DNA of 64,000 nucleotides from Microbacterium oleivorans (lineage in GTDB: Bacteria > Actinomycetota > Actinomycetes > Actinomycetales > Microbacteriaceae): the NCBI RefSeq assembly GCF_001691565.1, contig NZ_MAYO01000003.1, positions 868,001 to 932,000 on the forward strand, written 5' to 3'. The position numbers and the translations under genes were made by a program. The notes beneath the pieces were generated by a model, which was not told the origin of the DNA, did no database searches, and was given only the letters and a program-made list of their open reading frames with translations. Of this stretch, positions 38,931-47,543 are shown in pieces. Position 1 is the first letter of the stretch; every line of letters starts with the position of its first letter.

Positions 38931-40028
38931 ATGAGCGATTCGATGTCGATGCATAAGACAGCGGTCATCGTCGAGGACGATCCGGACATCCGGCACCTCA
39001 TCGTCGAGGTGCTCGAGGCGGCGGGGTTCTCGACCGTCTCGGTCGGCAACGGAATCGACGGCGTGCGCGCCGTGCTGTCGTACCAGCCGCTCATCACGAC
39101 GCTCGACGTCAACATGCCCGGCATCGACGGCTTCGAGGCCGCACGCCGCATCCGTGCGCAGAGCGACACCTACATCATCATGATCACCGGTCTCGAAGAG
39201 GAAGCCGATGTCGTCCTCGGCCTCGGAGCCGGTGCCGACGAGTACGTCGTCAAGCCGTTCCGTCCGCGCGAGCTCCGCGCGCGCGTCGAGTCGCTTCTGC
39301 GTCGCCCGCGGGCGACCGGCACGACTGTGGCCGCTGCTCCGCGACAGGATGCCGCCGGCCCCTCCTTCCCCGGTGCGCGCCCCGCCGCGCAGCCGCAGTA
39401 CGATCCCGCGCCGACGAGCCCGGTGTTCGACGAGCGCGTCATGACGCCCGTCTACCCCGACCCGCAACAGGGCGGCGCGGTCATCGTGCCACCGGGACAG
39501 TGGGGTGTTCCGCCGCAGGGTGCTCCGGGTGGTGTTCCGGACGGTGCGCCTGGCGGTGCACCTGGGCAGGGTGCGCCCGGTCAGGGCGCTCCGGGACAGG
39601 GTGCTCCGGGGCAGGGGCTCGTGCCGCAGGGTGCGCACCCGGGGAACGCTGTGGCCCCGGCATCCGCGACCCCGCCCGTCGGCGGACCCGGGTGGACCGT
39701 CCACCGCGACCTGGCCGTGCACGCGGAGCACCGCGTGGTTCTCGTCGCCGGACGCGAGCTGACGCTCACACGCACCGAGTTCGACCTGCTGTCGACCCTC
39801 ATGGAGTCCAAGCGACGCGTGCGCAGCAAGGCGGACCTCACACTCGTGCTGCGCGGAGAGTCCTACGTCACGAGCTACTTCGTCGGCGAGGCCGACAAGC
39901 GGGCCATCGAGGCGCACATGACGAACCTGCGCCGCAAGCTCGGCGACAACCCGAACAACCCGCGGTACATCGAGACCGTCCGCGGCGTGGGCTACCGCCT
40001 CACCTCCGAGACCGTCGCCAGCGCCTGA
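38931..40028 (+). CDS. OmpR-family response regulator with a collagen-like linker
   Basis: 365 residues, about 130 more than usual. The receiver has VIVEDDPD, LDVNMPGIDG with Asp near 59, MITG, and YVVKPF. The winged-helix domain at about 245-360 contains TLTRTEFDLLSTL, HMTNLRRKLGD and YIETVRGVGYRL. Between them is a Pro/Gly/Gln linker with several tandem GAPGQ units. OmpR linkers are normally 5-20 residues, so a 110-residue flexible spacer is odd. It is divergent from the synthase operon and could regulate it. No kinase is adjacent; the nearest are at 28-33 kb. Confidence 0.92.
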   Translation: MSDSMSMHKTAVIVEDDPDIRHLIVEVLEAAGFSTVSVGNGIDGVRAVLSYQPLITTLDVNMPGIDGFEAARRIRAQSDTYIIMITGLEEEADVVLGLGAGADEYVVKPFRPRELRARVESLLRRPRATGTTVAAAPRQDAAGPSFPGARPAAQPQYDPAPTSPVFDERVMTPVYPDPQQGGAVIVPPGQWGVPPQGAPGGVPDGAPGGAPGQGAPGQGAPGQGAPGQGLVPQGAHPGNAVAPASATPPVGGPGWTVHRDLAVHAEHRVVLVAGRELTLTRTEFDLLSTLMESKRRVRSKADLTLVLRGESYVTSYFVGEADKRAIEAHMTNLRRKLGDNPNNPRYIETVRGVGYRLTSETVASA

Positions 40029-40052
40029 CCCGGGCCGGGCCGCGGGCGCGGT

Positions 40053-40110
40053 GGTGCGCGGGCGTGGTCTGGTGCGCGGGCGTGCGGCGTGCGTGCGTGC
40101 GTGCGTGCGT
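40053..40110. repeat. Direct repeat and (GCGT)6 microsatellite
   Basis: GGTGCGCGGGCGTG occurs at 40053-40066 and 40071-40084 (period 18). Six GCGT units follow at 40087-40110. This is intergenic, directly after the response-regulator stop and just before the first palindromic element. Length changes here would not shift any gene. Confidence 0.8.
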
Positions 40111-40111
40111 G

Positions 40112-40193
40112 CGCGGATGCAATAGATGGCGCCCGACACCCGGCATCCACGCCCCGAAACGCGGCGTGTCGCGGTCAAACTATTGCATCCGCG
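40112..40193. repeat. 82-nt palindromic repeat element, copy 1
   Basis: The ends are exact inverted repeats of 14 nt, CGCGGATGCAATAG and CTATTGCATCCGCG, enclosing about 54 nt with an inner pair CGACAC/GTGTCG. Copy 2 at 40340-40421 has the same length and differs at about 11 positions. It has no coding potential. Confidence 0.88.
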
Positions 40194-40339
40194 AACGCCA
40201 GGCCCGACCTGGCCCCCAAATCGGCCCCGGCGCCGCCCCGGCCTCTCCCCGAATCACCCAGCGGCGTAAAACCCCGTGATGATTCGACACCCGAGGAATG
40301 ACTAGGCGCGCGGGTGCGGCTGCAGATGCCCACGCCGTT

Positions 40340-40421
40340 CGCGGATGCAATGGATGCCGGGCGACACCCGGCATCCACGCCCCCGCTCGCGGCGTGTCGC
40401 GACCGAACTATTGCATCCGCG
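40340..40421. repeat. 82-nt palindromic repeat element, copy 2
   Basis: Same architecture as copy 1: CGCGGATGCAAT...ATTGCATCCGCG ends and inner GCGACAC/GTGTCGC. In addition it has a 9-bp hairpin GGATGCCGG-GCGACAC-CCGGCATCC within the left half that copy 1 has lost. The 446-nt gap 40029-40474 holds these elements and no gene that I can support. Confidence 0.88.
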
Positions 40422-40474
40422 CGCACCCAACGCCCCCACACAACCCAGGCGCGCGGACACCGCGCCCGCGCGGA

Positions 40475-42169
40475 TCAGACCTTATAGCCCTGGTGACGCT
40501 GGAACAGCTTGATGGCCATCGTGAGGGTCTGCAGCACCGTGACGACGCCGACGATGGGCCAGCCGACCCACAGGATCGCGGACTGCGTCACGGGGTCGAG
40601 GAGGTTCCAGATGACGGCGATCGCGATCGCGACGATGCCGAGGATGATGAACGGCGTCCAGTGGCCGAAGCTCACGCCGCCCTTCTCGGCTCTCGCCTGC
40701 AGCGCCCAGTTGTCGACCTTCTTCTTCGAGAGGAAGCGGGTCCATGATCGGATGAAGTGGCTGATGCGGATCCACATGAAGATCTCGGCCGGGAAGAGCA
40801 GCACCGCGAAAGCGATATCGCGTCCGTTCGCCTTCTGCATCGACCGCGCCATGCGGAAGTTCAGCCCGGCTGCCACGAGGGGCGGCAGCAGCCACCACGG
40901 CGAGAAGACGAACGCGTTGATCGACAGCGAGGCGATGAGCAGCGTGATGAACGCGACGCGGACGAAGAAGTTCGTGAGCATCGAGAACTGCTCGAACCAG
41001 CGCAGACGCAGGTTCGGGTGGAACGGCTGACCCTTCGTGTCGCCGCGCTGGCCGGGCCACATGAGCTCGATGGCGCCGTAGGTCCACTTGACCTGCTGGG
41101 CGTCGTAGCCCTTGAGCGTGGTCATGCCGCCGACATCCGCCCGCGCGAACGGGCTGATCTTGGTGAGGTAGCCGGCCGACTTGATCTGCAGGGAGAGCAG
41201 CGAGTCCTCGACCTCGGAGTCCTTGACCCACGGCGAGTTCTGGTGGTTCTCCTTCATGATGTCGCGGAGCGCGGTCGTCGAGAAGATCGAGAACTGCCCG
41301 CCCAGCACGGCCATGTTGCGTCCGCGCAGCAGGTTCTGCATGTTGAACGCGGCGAACTGGGTGCGCTGACCGGCGATCAGCCACTTGGCGATGAAGCCCT
41401 TGATGGGGCGGTCGTCGATCGTGTAGATCGCGGAGATGCCGCCGATACGCGAATCGGCGACGGCCTCGTTCTCGAGGTACTCGACCGCGCGGCGGTCGGC
41501 GGTCGTGTCACCGTCGACGCCCAGCAGGTAGTCGTACCCCTCGACGAGGGCGTAACCGTAGTTGAGGGCACCGACCTTCTTGTCGGGGTTCTTGCCGATG
41601 TCGTGTACGAAGACCTCGGTGAACTGCAGACCGAGCTCGGTCTCGACCTCGTGGGGTCCCGAGAACTCGGACGCGATCTTCACGGTGTCGTCCGAGGTGT
41701 TGTTGACGACGATGTGGATGACGTCGGGCACGCGGCTCTGCTCGAGTAGCGACCGGATGACATCGGCGATCGACTCGGCCTCGTTGTACGCCGGGACGAT
41801 GCAGCCGATCGTCGAGCGGTGCACCGAGGAGTTCTCGAGCACGGAGGAGAAGTCGTCGGCGAACTCGTCGACGGGGACGATGTCGCCCGGACCGGACGGC
41901 GCCGCAGCGAAGCCGCCCTGCGCGGGCGCACCCTGCCACGAGCCCTGCGGCGCGGCATCCTGCCACGCGCCGACGGGCTGAGCCCATGCACCGGCGGGGT
42001 CCTGCCACTGCTGAACGGGCTGCTGCTGAACAGGCTGCGGCTGCGCGGGCTGCTGCGACACGGGCCACGACGGCTGCTGCGACTGCGCCCCGTTCGGATC
42101 CTGCCACCCCCCACCCGGAGGCTGCGCGGGCTGCCAGCCCTGCGGGCCGGGGATGTACGGACTTGTCAC
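40475..42169 (-). CDS. Processive GT2 membrane glycosyltransferase (cellulose/hyaluronan-synthase-like)
   Basis: 564 residues. Residues 1-110 are Pro/Gln/Trp-rich and disordered (repeats of QQP, WQDP and AW). The GT-A domain starts TIGCIVPAYNEAESIADVI near 118. LLGVDGDTTAD gives the DxD site, DSEVEDSLLSLQIK the acceptor-base ED, and QQVKWTYGAI sits where processive enzymes have QxxRW (Lys for Arg). Four to five C-terminal helices form the channel. It is probably a beta-glycan synthase. There is no PilZ domain. GTG 42169 follows GAGGAA. It lies 20 nt downstream of the lipoprotein gene. Confidence 0.82.
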   Translation of the reverse strand: MTSPYIPGPQGWQPAQPPGGGWQDPNGAQSQQPSWPVSQQPAQPQPVQQQPVQQWQDPAGAWAQPVGAWQDAAPQGSWQGAPAQGGFAAAPSGPGDIVPVDEFADDFSSVLENSSVHRSTIGCIVPAYNEAESIADVIRSLLEQSRVPDVIHIVVNNTSDDTVKIASEFSGPHEVETELGLQFTEVFVHDIGKNPDKKVGALNYGYALVEGYDYLLGVDGDTTADRRAVEYLENEAVADSRIGGISAIYTIDDRPIKGFIAKWLIAGQRTQFAAFNMQNLLRGRNMAVLGGQFSIFSTTALRDIMKENHQNSPWVKDSEVEDSLLSLQIKSAGYLTKISPFARADVGGMTTLKGYDAQQVKWTYGAIELMWPGQRGDTKGQPFHPNLRLRWFEQFSMLTNFFVRVAFITLLIASLSINAFVFSPWWLLPPLVAAGLNFRMARSMQKANGRDIAFAVLLFPAEIFMWIRISHFIRSWTRFLSKKKVDNWALQARAEKGGVSFGHWTPFIILGIVAIAIAVIWNLLDPVTQSAILWVGWPIVGVVTVLQTLTMAIKLFQRHQGYKV

Positions 42170-42189
42170 GTCGGTTCCTCGAACTGGAT

Positions 42190-43023
42190 TCACGGTGTGG
42201 TGGGACCGCCGGTACCGCCGGTCGATGTCCAACCGTCAGTCCCCGTCGTGCCCTGGGAGTCTCCTCCCGACGTGCCGCCGGTTGTTCCCCCCGTGGACTC
42301 GTCGGTCTCTGTATCACGAGGATAGATCGCAATCGGGATGACGGGGTAGACCGTCTGCTGCGCGAAGCTCTTGTCGTCGTCCGCGGTGCCCTCGACCCAG
42401 ATGTCGAGCGCGAACTGCAGTGTGATGCCGTACGTGTCCTGCGGCAGCTGGTTGATGGTCGTCTCAGGGACGAGCAGACCGCCCTGGTAGCTGTTGATGA
42501 GCAGACCCCGGTTCGAGCGGATCGTGTCGGTCGGCACGAGTGTGCGCGGGTCGGCGCTGAACTGGAACGGCGAGCTGACCTGGTTGGACGTCTGCGCGGT
42601 CTGCGAGCTGATCGTCACGTTCGAGAGGAAGACGCGACGCTTCTGCTTGAGGACGGCCTTCTCATCGACGCGCGTGTCCTTGACGTTGACGGCGAACCCG
42701 AAGGTCTTCGGGTTGTCGGGGTGCCACTCGCGCGTGCGCTTCGAGTCGACCGCCCAGAAGTCGAGGATGATCTGCAGGCCGTCGGCGACCTCATAGGTCA
42801 TCTGCACGGAGCCGTCATAGGTGAACTGCGAGTCGAAGGGCATCTCGGTCGTGCCCGCGGCGGGTGTCGCGTTGGGCACCGGCACAGCCTGGGCGTTGTC
42901 CTTCGTGCTCGAGATGCCGTTGAACGCCTCGACGATCTGCGAGCACCCCGACAACGAGAGTGCGGCCGCGGCTGCCAGCGCGACGATGGCCAGCCGACGG
43001 CGGGCCAGGGGACGGGTGGACAT
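42190..43023 (-). CDS. Lipoprotein of unknown function (paralogue of 43208-43840)
   Basis: 277 residues. A lipobox LSGC near residue 26 follows a short signal peptide (RRRLAIVALAAAAALSLSGC). The mature domain ends in a repeating pattern (GITLQFALDIWVEG, then AQQTVYPVIPIAI), followed by a Gly/Thr-rich tail. The neighbour upstream has YVTLQFTYDFLVQT and KQTATDTVTVAIA in the same order, so the two are likely homologous. It is in one unit with the synthase, so it may assist polymer export or attachment. The start at 43023 is set by the signal peptide. Confidence 0.68.
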   Translation of the reverse strand: MSTRPLARRRLAIVALAAAAALSLSGCSQIVEAFNGISSTKDNAQAVPVPNATPAAGTTEMPFDSQFTYDGSVQMTYEVADGLQIILDFWAVDSKRTREWHPDNPKTFGFAVNVKDTRVDEKAVLKQKRRVFLSNVTISSQTAQTSNQVSSPFQFSADPRTLVPTDTIRSNRGLLINSYQGGLLVPETTINQLPQDTYGITLQFALDIWVEGTADDDKSFAQQTVYPVIPIAIYPRDTETDESTGGTTGGTSGGDSQGTTGTDGWTSTGGTGGPTTP

Positions 43024-43207
43024 GCGCGAACCTCGTTCGATCGAAGGGGTGGAGGGCACCGGCGGCGGGGTTCGGGTCGCCGCCGCCAGTGCCACGTCCT
43101 TCACGTTAGAGGCGTGGACGAGCGCGGACCCGGGAGTTCGGGAACCCTCGCGGCGGCCTTTACCGGATCTTGAGGTTCTTGAGGTTGGCGGATGGACCGC
43201 AGGACCG

Positions 43208-43840
43208 TTATTCCGAACCGGATGCCGCCTGCTGCGCGATGGCGACGGTCACCGTGTCGGTCGCGGTCTGCTTCGCGTACTCGTCGGCCTTGGGCTTGGT
43301 CTGCACCAGGAAGTCGTACGTGAACTGCAGCGTCACGTACGTCGCGTTCTCGGGCACCTGGCCGACGTTGAAGGTCTGCGAGTAGCTGTAGGGCTTGAGG
43401 ACGAGGTAACCGTTCTTCACGCTCGCCTGGTCGACCTGCGGCTCCAGTGCGGGGAACGTCTCGTCTGCGTTGGCGGGGATCGCCAGCATCGTCGCCTTCT
43501 GCAGATAGACCTTCTGGCCGTCGTTGGGCTTCACGGTCGTCACGAGCGACAGGCTCACCGGCTTGACGGCGGTGGGCGTCCAGCGGTCCATGCGCAGCTC
43601 GGACCAGTAGTTGACCGCCACGCTCACCGCGCCGGCGGTCAGATCGCGCTGCGTCGACCCGCTCGAGAGGTCGTTCTCGACCGGGGGTGCGACGACGGGC
43701 GGCGGCGATGACGGAGCGGGAGCCGACGACGATGTCGGCGACGGCGCGGTAGCCCAGGGCGCCGGCCCGCAGCCCGACAGGACGACGGCGGCGCTCACGA
43801 CGACGGCGGCCGCGGCCAGACGCATGGTTCTCATCCGCAT
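43208..43840 (-). CDS. Lipoprotein of unknown function
   Basis: 210 residues. Signal peptide and lipobox VLSGC near residue 20, a Pro/Ser-rich linker (SPTSSSAPAPSSPPP), then one beta-rich domain. GGAGG lies 7 nt before ATG 43840 and 4 nt before ATG 43843; either could be used. It is similar in plan and C-terminal motif to the following lipoprotein. The 184-nt gap between them holds nothing recognisable. Confidence 0.68.
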   Translation of the reverse strand: MRMRTMRLAAAAVVVSAAVVLSGCGPAPWATAPSPTSSSAPAPSSPPPVVAPPVENDLSSGSTQRDLTAGAVSVAVNYWSELRMDRWTPTAVKPVSLSLVTTVKPNDGQKVYLQKATMLAIPANADETFPALEPQVDQASVKNGYLVLKPYSYSQTFNVGQVPENATYVTLQFTYDFLVQTKPKADEYAKQTATDTVTVAIAQQAASGSE

Positions 43841-44064
43841 CATGACCCCTCCCCGCGGTGCCGACAGTCTACAAGGGCGGATGCCGGGTGCCGATCGCCG
43901 GGGATGTGTCGGAGTGAGTCGTTGTTTACCTGATCGAAACCCCAAATAGTTGCTGATACTGAGCGATTCCTGAATACTGGCTATGTCCAACCAACGAGGG
44001 GCGGCCGGTTGGATTTTTCTTTGCCGTCCACGCCTCGACCTCACGACGACCGAAAGCACTCACC

Positions 44065-44625
44065 ATGAAGCACAAGATCAGCAAGGCTGCGGCAGCTCTC
44101 GCCGTCGCCATCGCGGCGGTCTTCGCGGCGCCGGCCGTCGCGAGCGCCTACCCCGCAGACCCCGACGTCGTCGACGCGCCCAGCTCGCTGGCTCCGGGCG
44201 AGTCCGGCACCGTGACGTTCGACGACTTCGCCGCCGGCGAGACCGTCGAGTTCACCCTGACCGGTTTCAACGCCTCGGGCGCCACCCTGGCTCTCGTCGC
44301 GTTCGCCGCTCAGGACTCGCAGACGATCACCAAGGAAGCCAACGCTCAGGGCGAGGCGGCCGTCTCGGTCACCCTCCCCTCGAACGCCCGCGGCAGCTAC
44401 ACGCTTGCTGCCGTCGGTCAGGACAGCGGCGAGTCGGCATCCACGACCATTGCGGTCGCCGCAACGGGCCCCGGCGACGGCGGCACCGACCCCGGCACCG
44501 CTCTGCCGAACGCCGGTTTCGACGGTGACGCACTCCTCGGCCTCTGGGTCGGCGGCGGCGTTCTCGTTCTCGCCGGTGCGAGCATCGCGGTCGCGACCTC
44601 GGTGCGCCGCGCACGTCGGGCATAA
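44065..44625 (+). CDS. Secreted protein with an LPNAG sortase-like tail
   Basis: 186 residues. A Sec signal peptide is cleaved after about AVASA. One Ig-like domain (LAPGESGTVTFDDFAAGETV) contains LPSNARGSYTLAAVG. The C-terminus is ALPNAG, a hydrophobic helix (LLGLWVGGGVLVLAG), and RRARRA, the order of a sortase signal but with A for T. It is paralogous to 36570-37127. The roughly 220-nt region upstream (43841-44064) is AT-rich for this genome and probably holds its promoter. It is followed by a strong terminator, as for an abundant single-gene transcript. Confidence 0.75.
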   Translation: MKHKISKAAAALAVAIAAVFAAPAVASAYPADPDVVDAPSSLAPGESGTVTFDDFAAGETVEFTLTGFNASGATLALVAFAAQDSQTITKEANAQGEAAVSVTLPSNARGSYTLAAVGQDSGESASTTIAVAATGPGDGGTDPGTALPNAGFDGDALLGLWVGGGVLVLAGASIAVATSVRRARRA

Positions 44626-44644
44626 GGCACTCGCGAACCATCGC

Positions 44645-44690
44645 AAAGAGGAACTCCCCCGGGCCACGGCCTGGGGGAGTTCCTCTTTTT
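44645..44690. terminator. Strong bidirectional intrinsic terminator
   Basis: A perfect 16-bp stem (AAAGAGGAACTCCCCC and its complement, 44645-44660 and 44673-44688) with a 12-nt loop and a TTTTT run. It lies between the convergent surface protein and truA and can serve both strands. Confidence 0.95.
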
Positions 44691-44702
44691 GCGTCTCGGG
44701 GG

Positions 44703-45533
44703 TCAGTCGAGCTCACGCCGCGCGCGCGTCTGCTCGGCGCGCGTCGCGAGGAGCTCATCCGCAGGGTAGCCGACCTCGGTCAGGGTCAATCCGCGCGCTG
44801 CCAGCACCTTGATCTCGTTCGTCCGAGTGAGTTCGTCGCGGATCTCCGCGACGCGGGCGACGTCGATCCGCCCCTCTCCCGCGGCGACGCACGCGCCCAC
44901 GAGCGCCCGCACCATGCTGTGGCAGAACGCGTCGGCCTTCACCGAGGCGATGAGCGCGCCGGAGTCGTCGCGGTGCCAGCCGTATTCGAGCAGGGTCCGG
45001 ATGGTCGTGGCCCCTTCGCGCGGCTTGCAGTACGCGGCGAAGTCGTGGAGCCCGCGGAGGCTGCGAGCCGCGGCATCCATCGCTGCGACGTCGAGGGATG
45101 CCGGGACCCAGGTCGTCCTGCCGCGCTCCAACGGGTCGTAGCCCGTCGTCCGGTCCGCGACCCGGTACGCGTAACGTCGCCAGACCGCCGAGAAGCGCGC
45201 GTCGAAGCCCTCGGGCGCGACGCCGACGCGGTGGACGAACACATCGGGGTACGGCCCGAGCACGCCGTTCAGGCGGGCGGCGAGCGCCTCGGGTTCGGGG
45301 TGACGGCCCGACAGCAGGCGACGCTCCTGCCCCTCGGTGAGGTCGAGGTGGGCGACCTGCGCGGACGCGTGCACACCGGCATCCGTCCGGCCCGCGACGA
45401 CCAGCCGCGGGTCTCCGCCGAGGATTCTGGCGATGGCTGCCTCGAGCGTGCCCTGCACGGTCCGGAGGTTCGGCTGCCGCGCCCATCCTCGGAAGTCGGT
45501 GCCGTCGTAGGCGAGATCGATCCGCAGGCGCAC
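44703..45533 (-). CDS. truA: tRNA pseudouridine synthase A
   Basis: 276 residues. LRIDLAYDGTDFRGWARQP opens the protein, AGRTDAGVHA near 50 carries the catalytic Asp, and YDPLERGRTTWV and FCHSMVRALVGA follow. It isomerises U38-U40 in tRNA anticodon arms. The start is GTG 45533. In related genomes truA follows rplQ closely; here three genes lie between. It ends at the shared terminator. Confidence 0.96.
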   Translation of the reverse strand: MRLRIDLAYDGTDFRGWARQPNLRTVQGTLEAAIARILGGDPRLVVAGRTDAGVHASAQVAHLDLTEGQERRLLSGRHPEPEALAARLNGVLGPYPDVFVHRVGVAPEGFDARFSAVWRRYAYRVADRTTGYDPLERGRTTWVPASLDVAAMDAAARSLRGLHDFAAYCKPREGATTIRTLLEYGWHRDDSGALIASVKADAFCHSMVRALVGACVAAGEGRIDVARVAEIRDELTRTNEIKVLAARGLTLTEVGYPADELLATRAEQTRARRELD

Positions 45534-45555
45534 GATGCCAGCCTATCCGCGGCCG

Positions 45556-46461
45556 TCAGAGCGCCGCGTCGACCTCGGTGCGCGTGGGAGGGTTCGCGCC
45601 GGGGCGCGAGACCGTGATGCCCGCCGTCACGACCGCGCGGCGGAGTGCGCGCTGCAGCGCATCGACGTCGCCGGCCAGCAGCGCGGCGTCGTCGACGAGG
45701 CTCGTGATGAGGCTCGCCATGAACGCATCGCCGGCACCGATCGTGTCTGCCACGTCGACGCTCAGCGGCGCAACCTCGACCGTGCCCGCCGCTCCCAGAG
45801 CGAGCGCGCCCTCGCCGCCCCGCGTCATGACGACGACCTGCGGTCCGAACGCGGCGATCGCCTCGAGCACCTGCTCGGCGGACATGCCGGGGTAGAGCGC
45901 CTCGGCATCCTCATCGCTCAGTTTGACCAACGATGCCGCGGCGAAGGCACGCTCGGCGACCGGACGAGGATCGTCGCCGACGAGCGCCGGGCGCACGTTG
46001 GGGTCGACCGTGACGATGCGCCCCGCCTCGCGGGCGCGCTCCAGCGTCGCGAGGGCGACCTCTCCCCCGGGCTGCAGGAACAGAGCGATCGATCCGGAGT
46101 GGACGACGGATGCCGCCGCTGCCGCCGCCTCGGCCGCTGCCGCATCGAGCGCCCACACGATGTCGAACTCGTAGTCGGCCGACCCATCGGCGCGCAGTCG
46201 GGCGCGCGCGGTGGAGGTCGCGGCATCCGTCCACGACGCCGCATCGATCGCGGCGCCGGACGCCGTCACCTGGTCGGCGATGCGCCGGCCCCGGTCGTCC
46301 CGACCGAGCCGGGTCAGCAGCGTGGCGGACACCCCTTGCCTCGCGATGCCGACGGCGACGTTCGCGGGGCTGCCGCCGACGTGCTCGGCGTCCGTGCCGT
46401 CCCGCTCGACGATGTCGATCAGCGCCTCGCCGACGACGAGGACGGTGTCCGTGTGGGTCAT
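45556..46461 (-). CDS. PfkB-family carbohydrate kinase (fructokinase-like)
   Basis: 301 residues. VVGEALIDIVERDG, GGSPANVAVGIARQG (PfkB signature 1), VDPNVRP, VKLSDEDAEALY, and DTIGAGDAFMASL (signature 2, catalytic Asp) are present. Fructose or another sugar is the likely substrate; it cannot be fixed from sequence. It lies 22 nt upstream of the truA GTG on the same strand, so co-transcription is likely. Confidence 0.9.
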   Translation of the reverse strand: MTHTDTVLVVGEALIDIVERDGTDAEHVGGSPANVAVGIARQGVSATLLTRLGRDDRGRRIADQVTASGAAIDAASWTDAATSTARARLRADGSADYEFDIVWALDAAAAEAAAAAASVVHSGSIALFLQPGGEVALATLERAREAGRIVTVDPNVRPALVGDDPRPVAERAFAAASLVKLSDEDAEALYPGMSAEQVLEAIAAFGPQVVVMTRGGEGALALGAAGTVEVAPLSVDVADTIGAGDAFMASLITSLVDDAALLAGDVDALQRALRRAVVTAGITVSRPGANPPTRTEVDAAL

Positions 46462-46503
46462 GCCCTCACTTTCGCACGACGGACGAGGCCGTGCACATCC
46501 ATG

Positions 46504-47346
46504 TCAGCGGACGACCGCGGTGGCGGTCGGCAGATGCGACAGCAGCTCCTGACTGATCGACCCGAGCAGGAACCGCGCAAGGGTGCCGCGGCCATGCGTC
46601 CCGACGACGACCATGCGCGCATCGGCGGCGATCCCGGCCAGGACGTGCGAGGGGTGCCCCCGCTCCACGCGCCGCACGACACGCAAATCGGGGTACCGGG
46701 CCGAGAGCCCGCCGAGCGACAGCGCCAGCACCTCCTCCGTCGTCGCCTGCATGTTCGCCAGGTACAGGTCGGGGTAGACCTCCATCGCGTTCCGCGGCGT
46801 GTGCACGGGAGTCCACACGCTGACCGCGATGAGCGGCTCGCCGAGACGGTCGGCCTCCGCGGCGGCGAACTCGATCGCGTGCTCCGACACCTCCGAGCCG
46901 TCGATGCCGACGACGACGCCCATCCCCTCACCCAGGTCGCGGTCGGGGATCACGACGACGGGACAGGTCGCCCCCGCCGCGATCCGGATGCCGTGGACTC
47001 CGCGCGAAGGCCCGGTGCCGGGACCCCGGTAGTCGCTGCCGAGCACGAGCATGGCGGCATCCTTCGACGCCTCGATGAGCTTCGTGACGGGATTGCCGGA
47101 CTCCACCCGCGTGGACACCGGGACACCGGCATCCGCCACGCGCTTCGCCTCGCCGTCGAGCAGCTGCTGAGTCGCGGTCTGCGCCGCTCCCAGGACCTCC
47201 GCCTCGCCGATCGCACCGATCGCCCCACCGACGACCGACACCAGCTCGATCGCCTGCCGCCGCGTCGTCGCACGGGCGATCGCCCAGTCGACGGCCCGCG
47301 TCGACACCCGCGCTCCGGTGACTCCCACGATGATGGTGCCCGCCAT
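46504..47346 (-). CDS. Universal stress protein, tandem USP domains
   Basis: 280 residues, two UspA domains. The first begins TIIVGVTGARVSTRAVDWA, the second GVVVGIDGSEVSEHAIEFA. The second carries the ATP-binding pattern VVVGTHGRGTLARFLLGSIS. The first has LVLGSDYRGPG. Such tandem proteins are common in actinobacteria and respond to stress or dormancy. ATG 47346 (MAGTIIVG) fits the family; the longer in-frame ORF is not used. Confidence 0.93.
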   Translation of the reverse strand: MAGTIIVGVTGARVSTRAVDWAIARATTRRQAIELVSVVGGAIGAIGEAEVLGAAQTATQQLLDGEAKRVADAGVPVSTRVESGNPVTKLIEASKDAAMLVLGSDYRGPGTGPSRGVHGIRIAAGATCPVVVIPDRDLGEGMGVVVGIDGSEVSEHAIEFAAAEADRLGEPLIAVSVWTPVHTPRNAMEVYPDLYLANMQATTEEVLALSLGGLSARYPDLRVVRRVERGHPSHVLAGIAADARMVVVGTHGRGTLARFLLGSISQELLSHLPTATAVVR

Positions 47347-47543
47347 GATGCCCGCCCTTCCCTGGACGACACGCCGACCCGATCGCGGTGACGTCTGCGG
47401 CGCTCGTCCGTGTCTCGGTACTGCCAACCTATCCCGCCCTCACGCGGGTCGGAAGAGACGGACGGCGCTCAGGATGGCTTCGTAGACTGGATGCCGACTT
47501 CCGCCCACCAGCCCTCGACCCCTCCTCGACGACTGCCTCAGCC

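Noticed and set aside
40087..40110. (GCGT)6 as a phase-variation switch
   Set aside because: It lies after a stop codon, outside any gene and not clearly within a promoter. Recorded as a repeat only.
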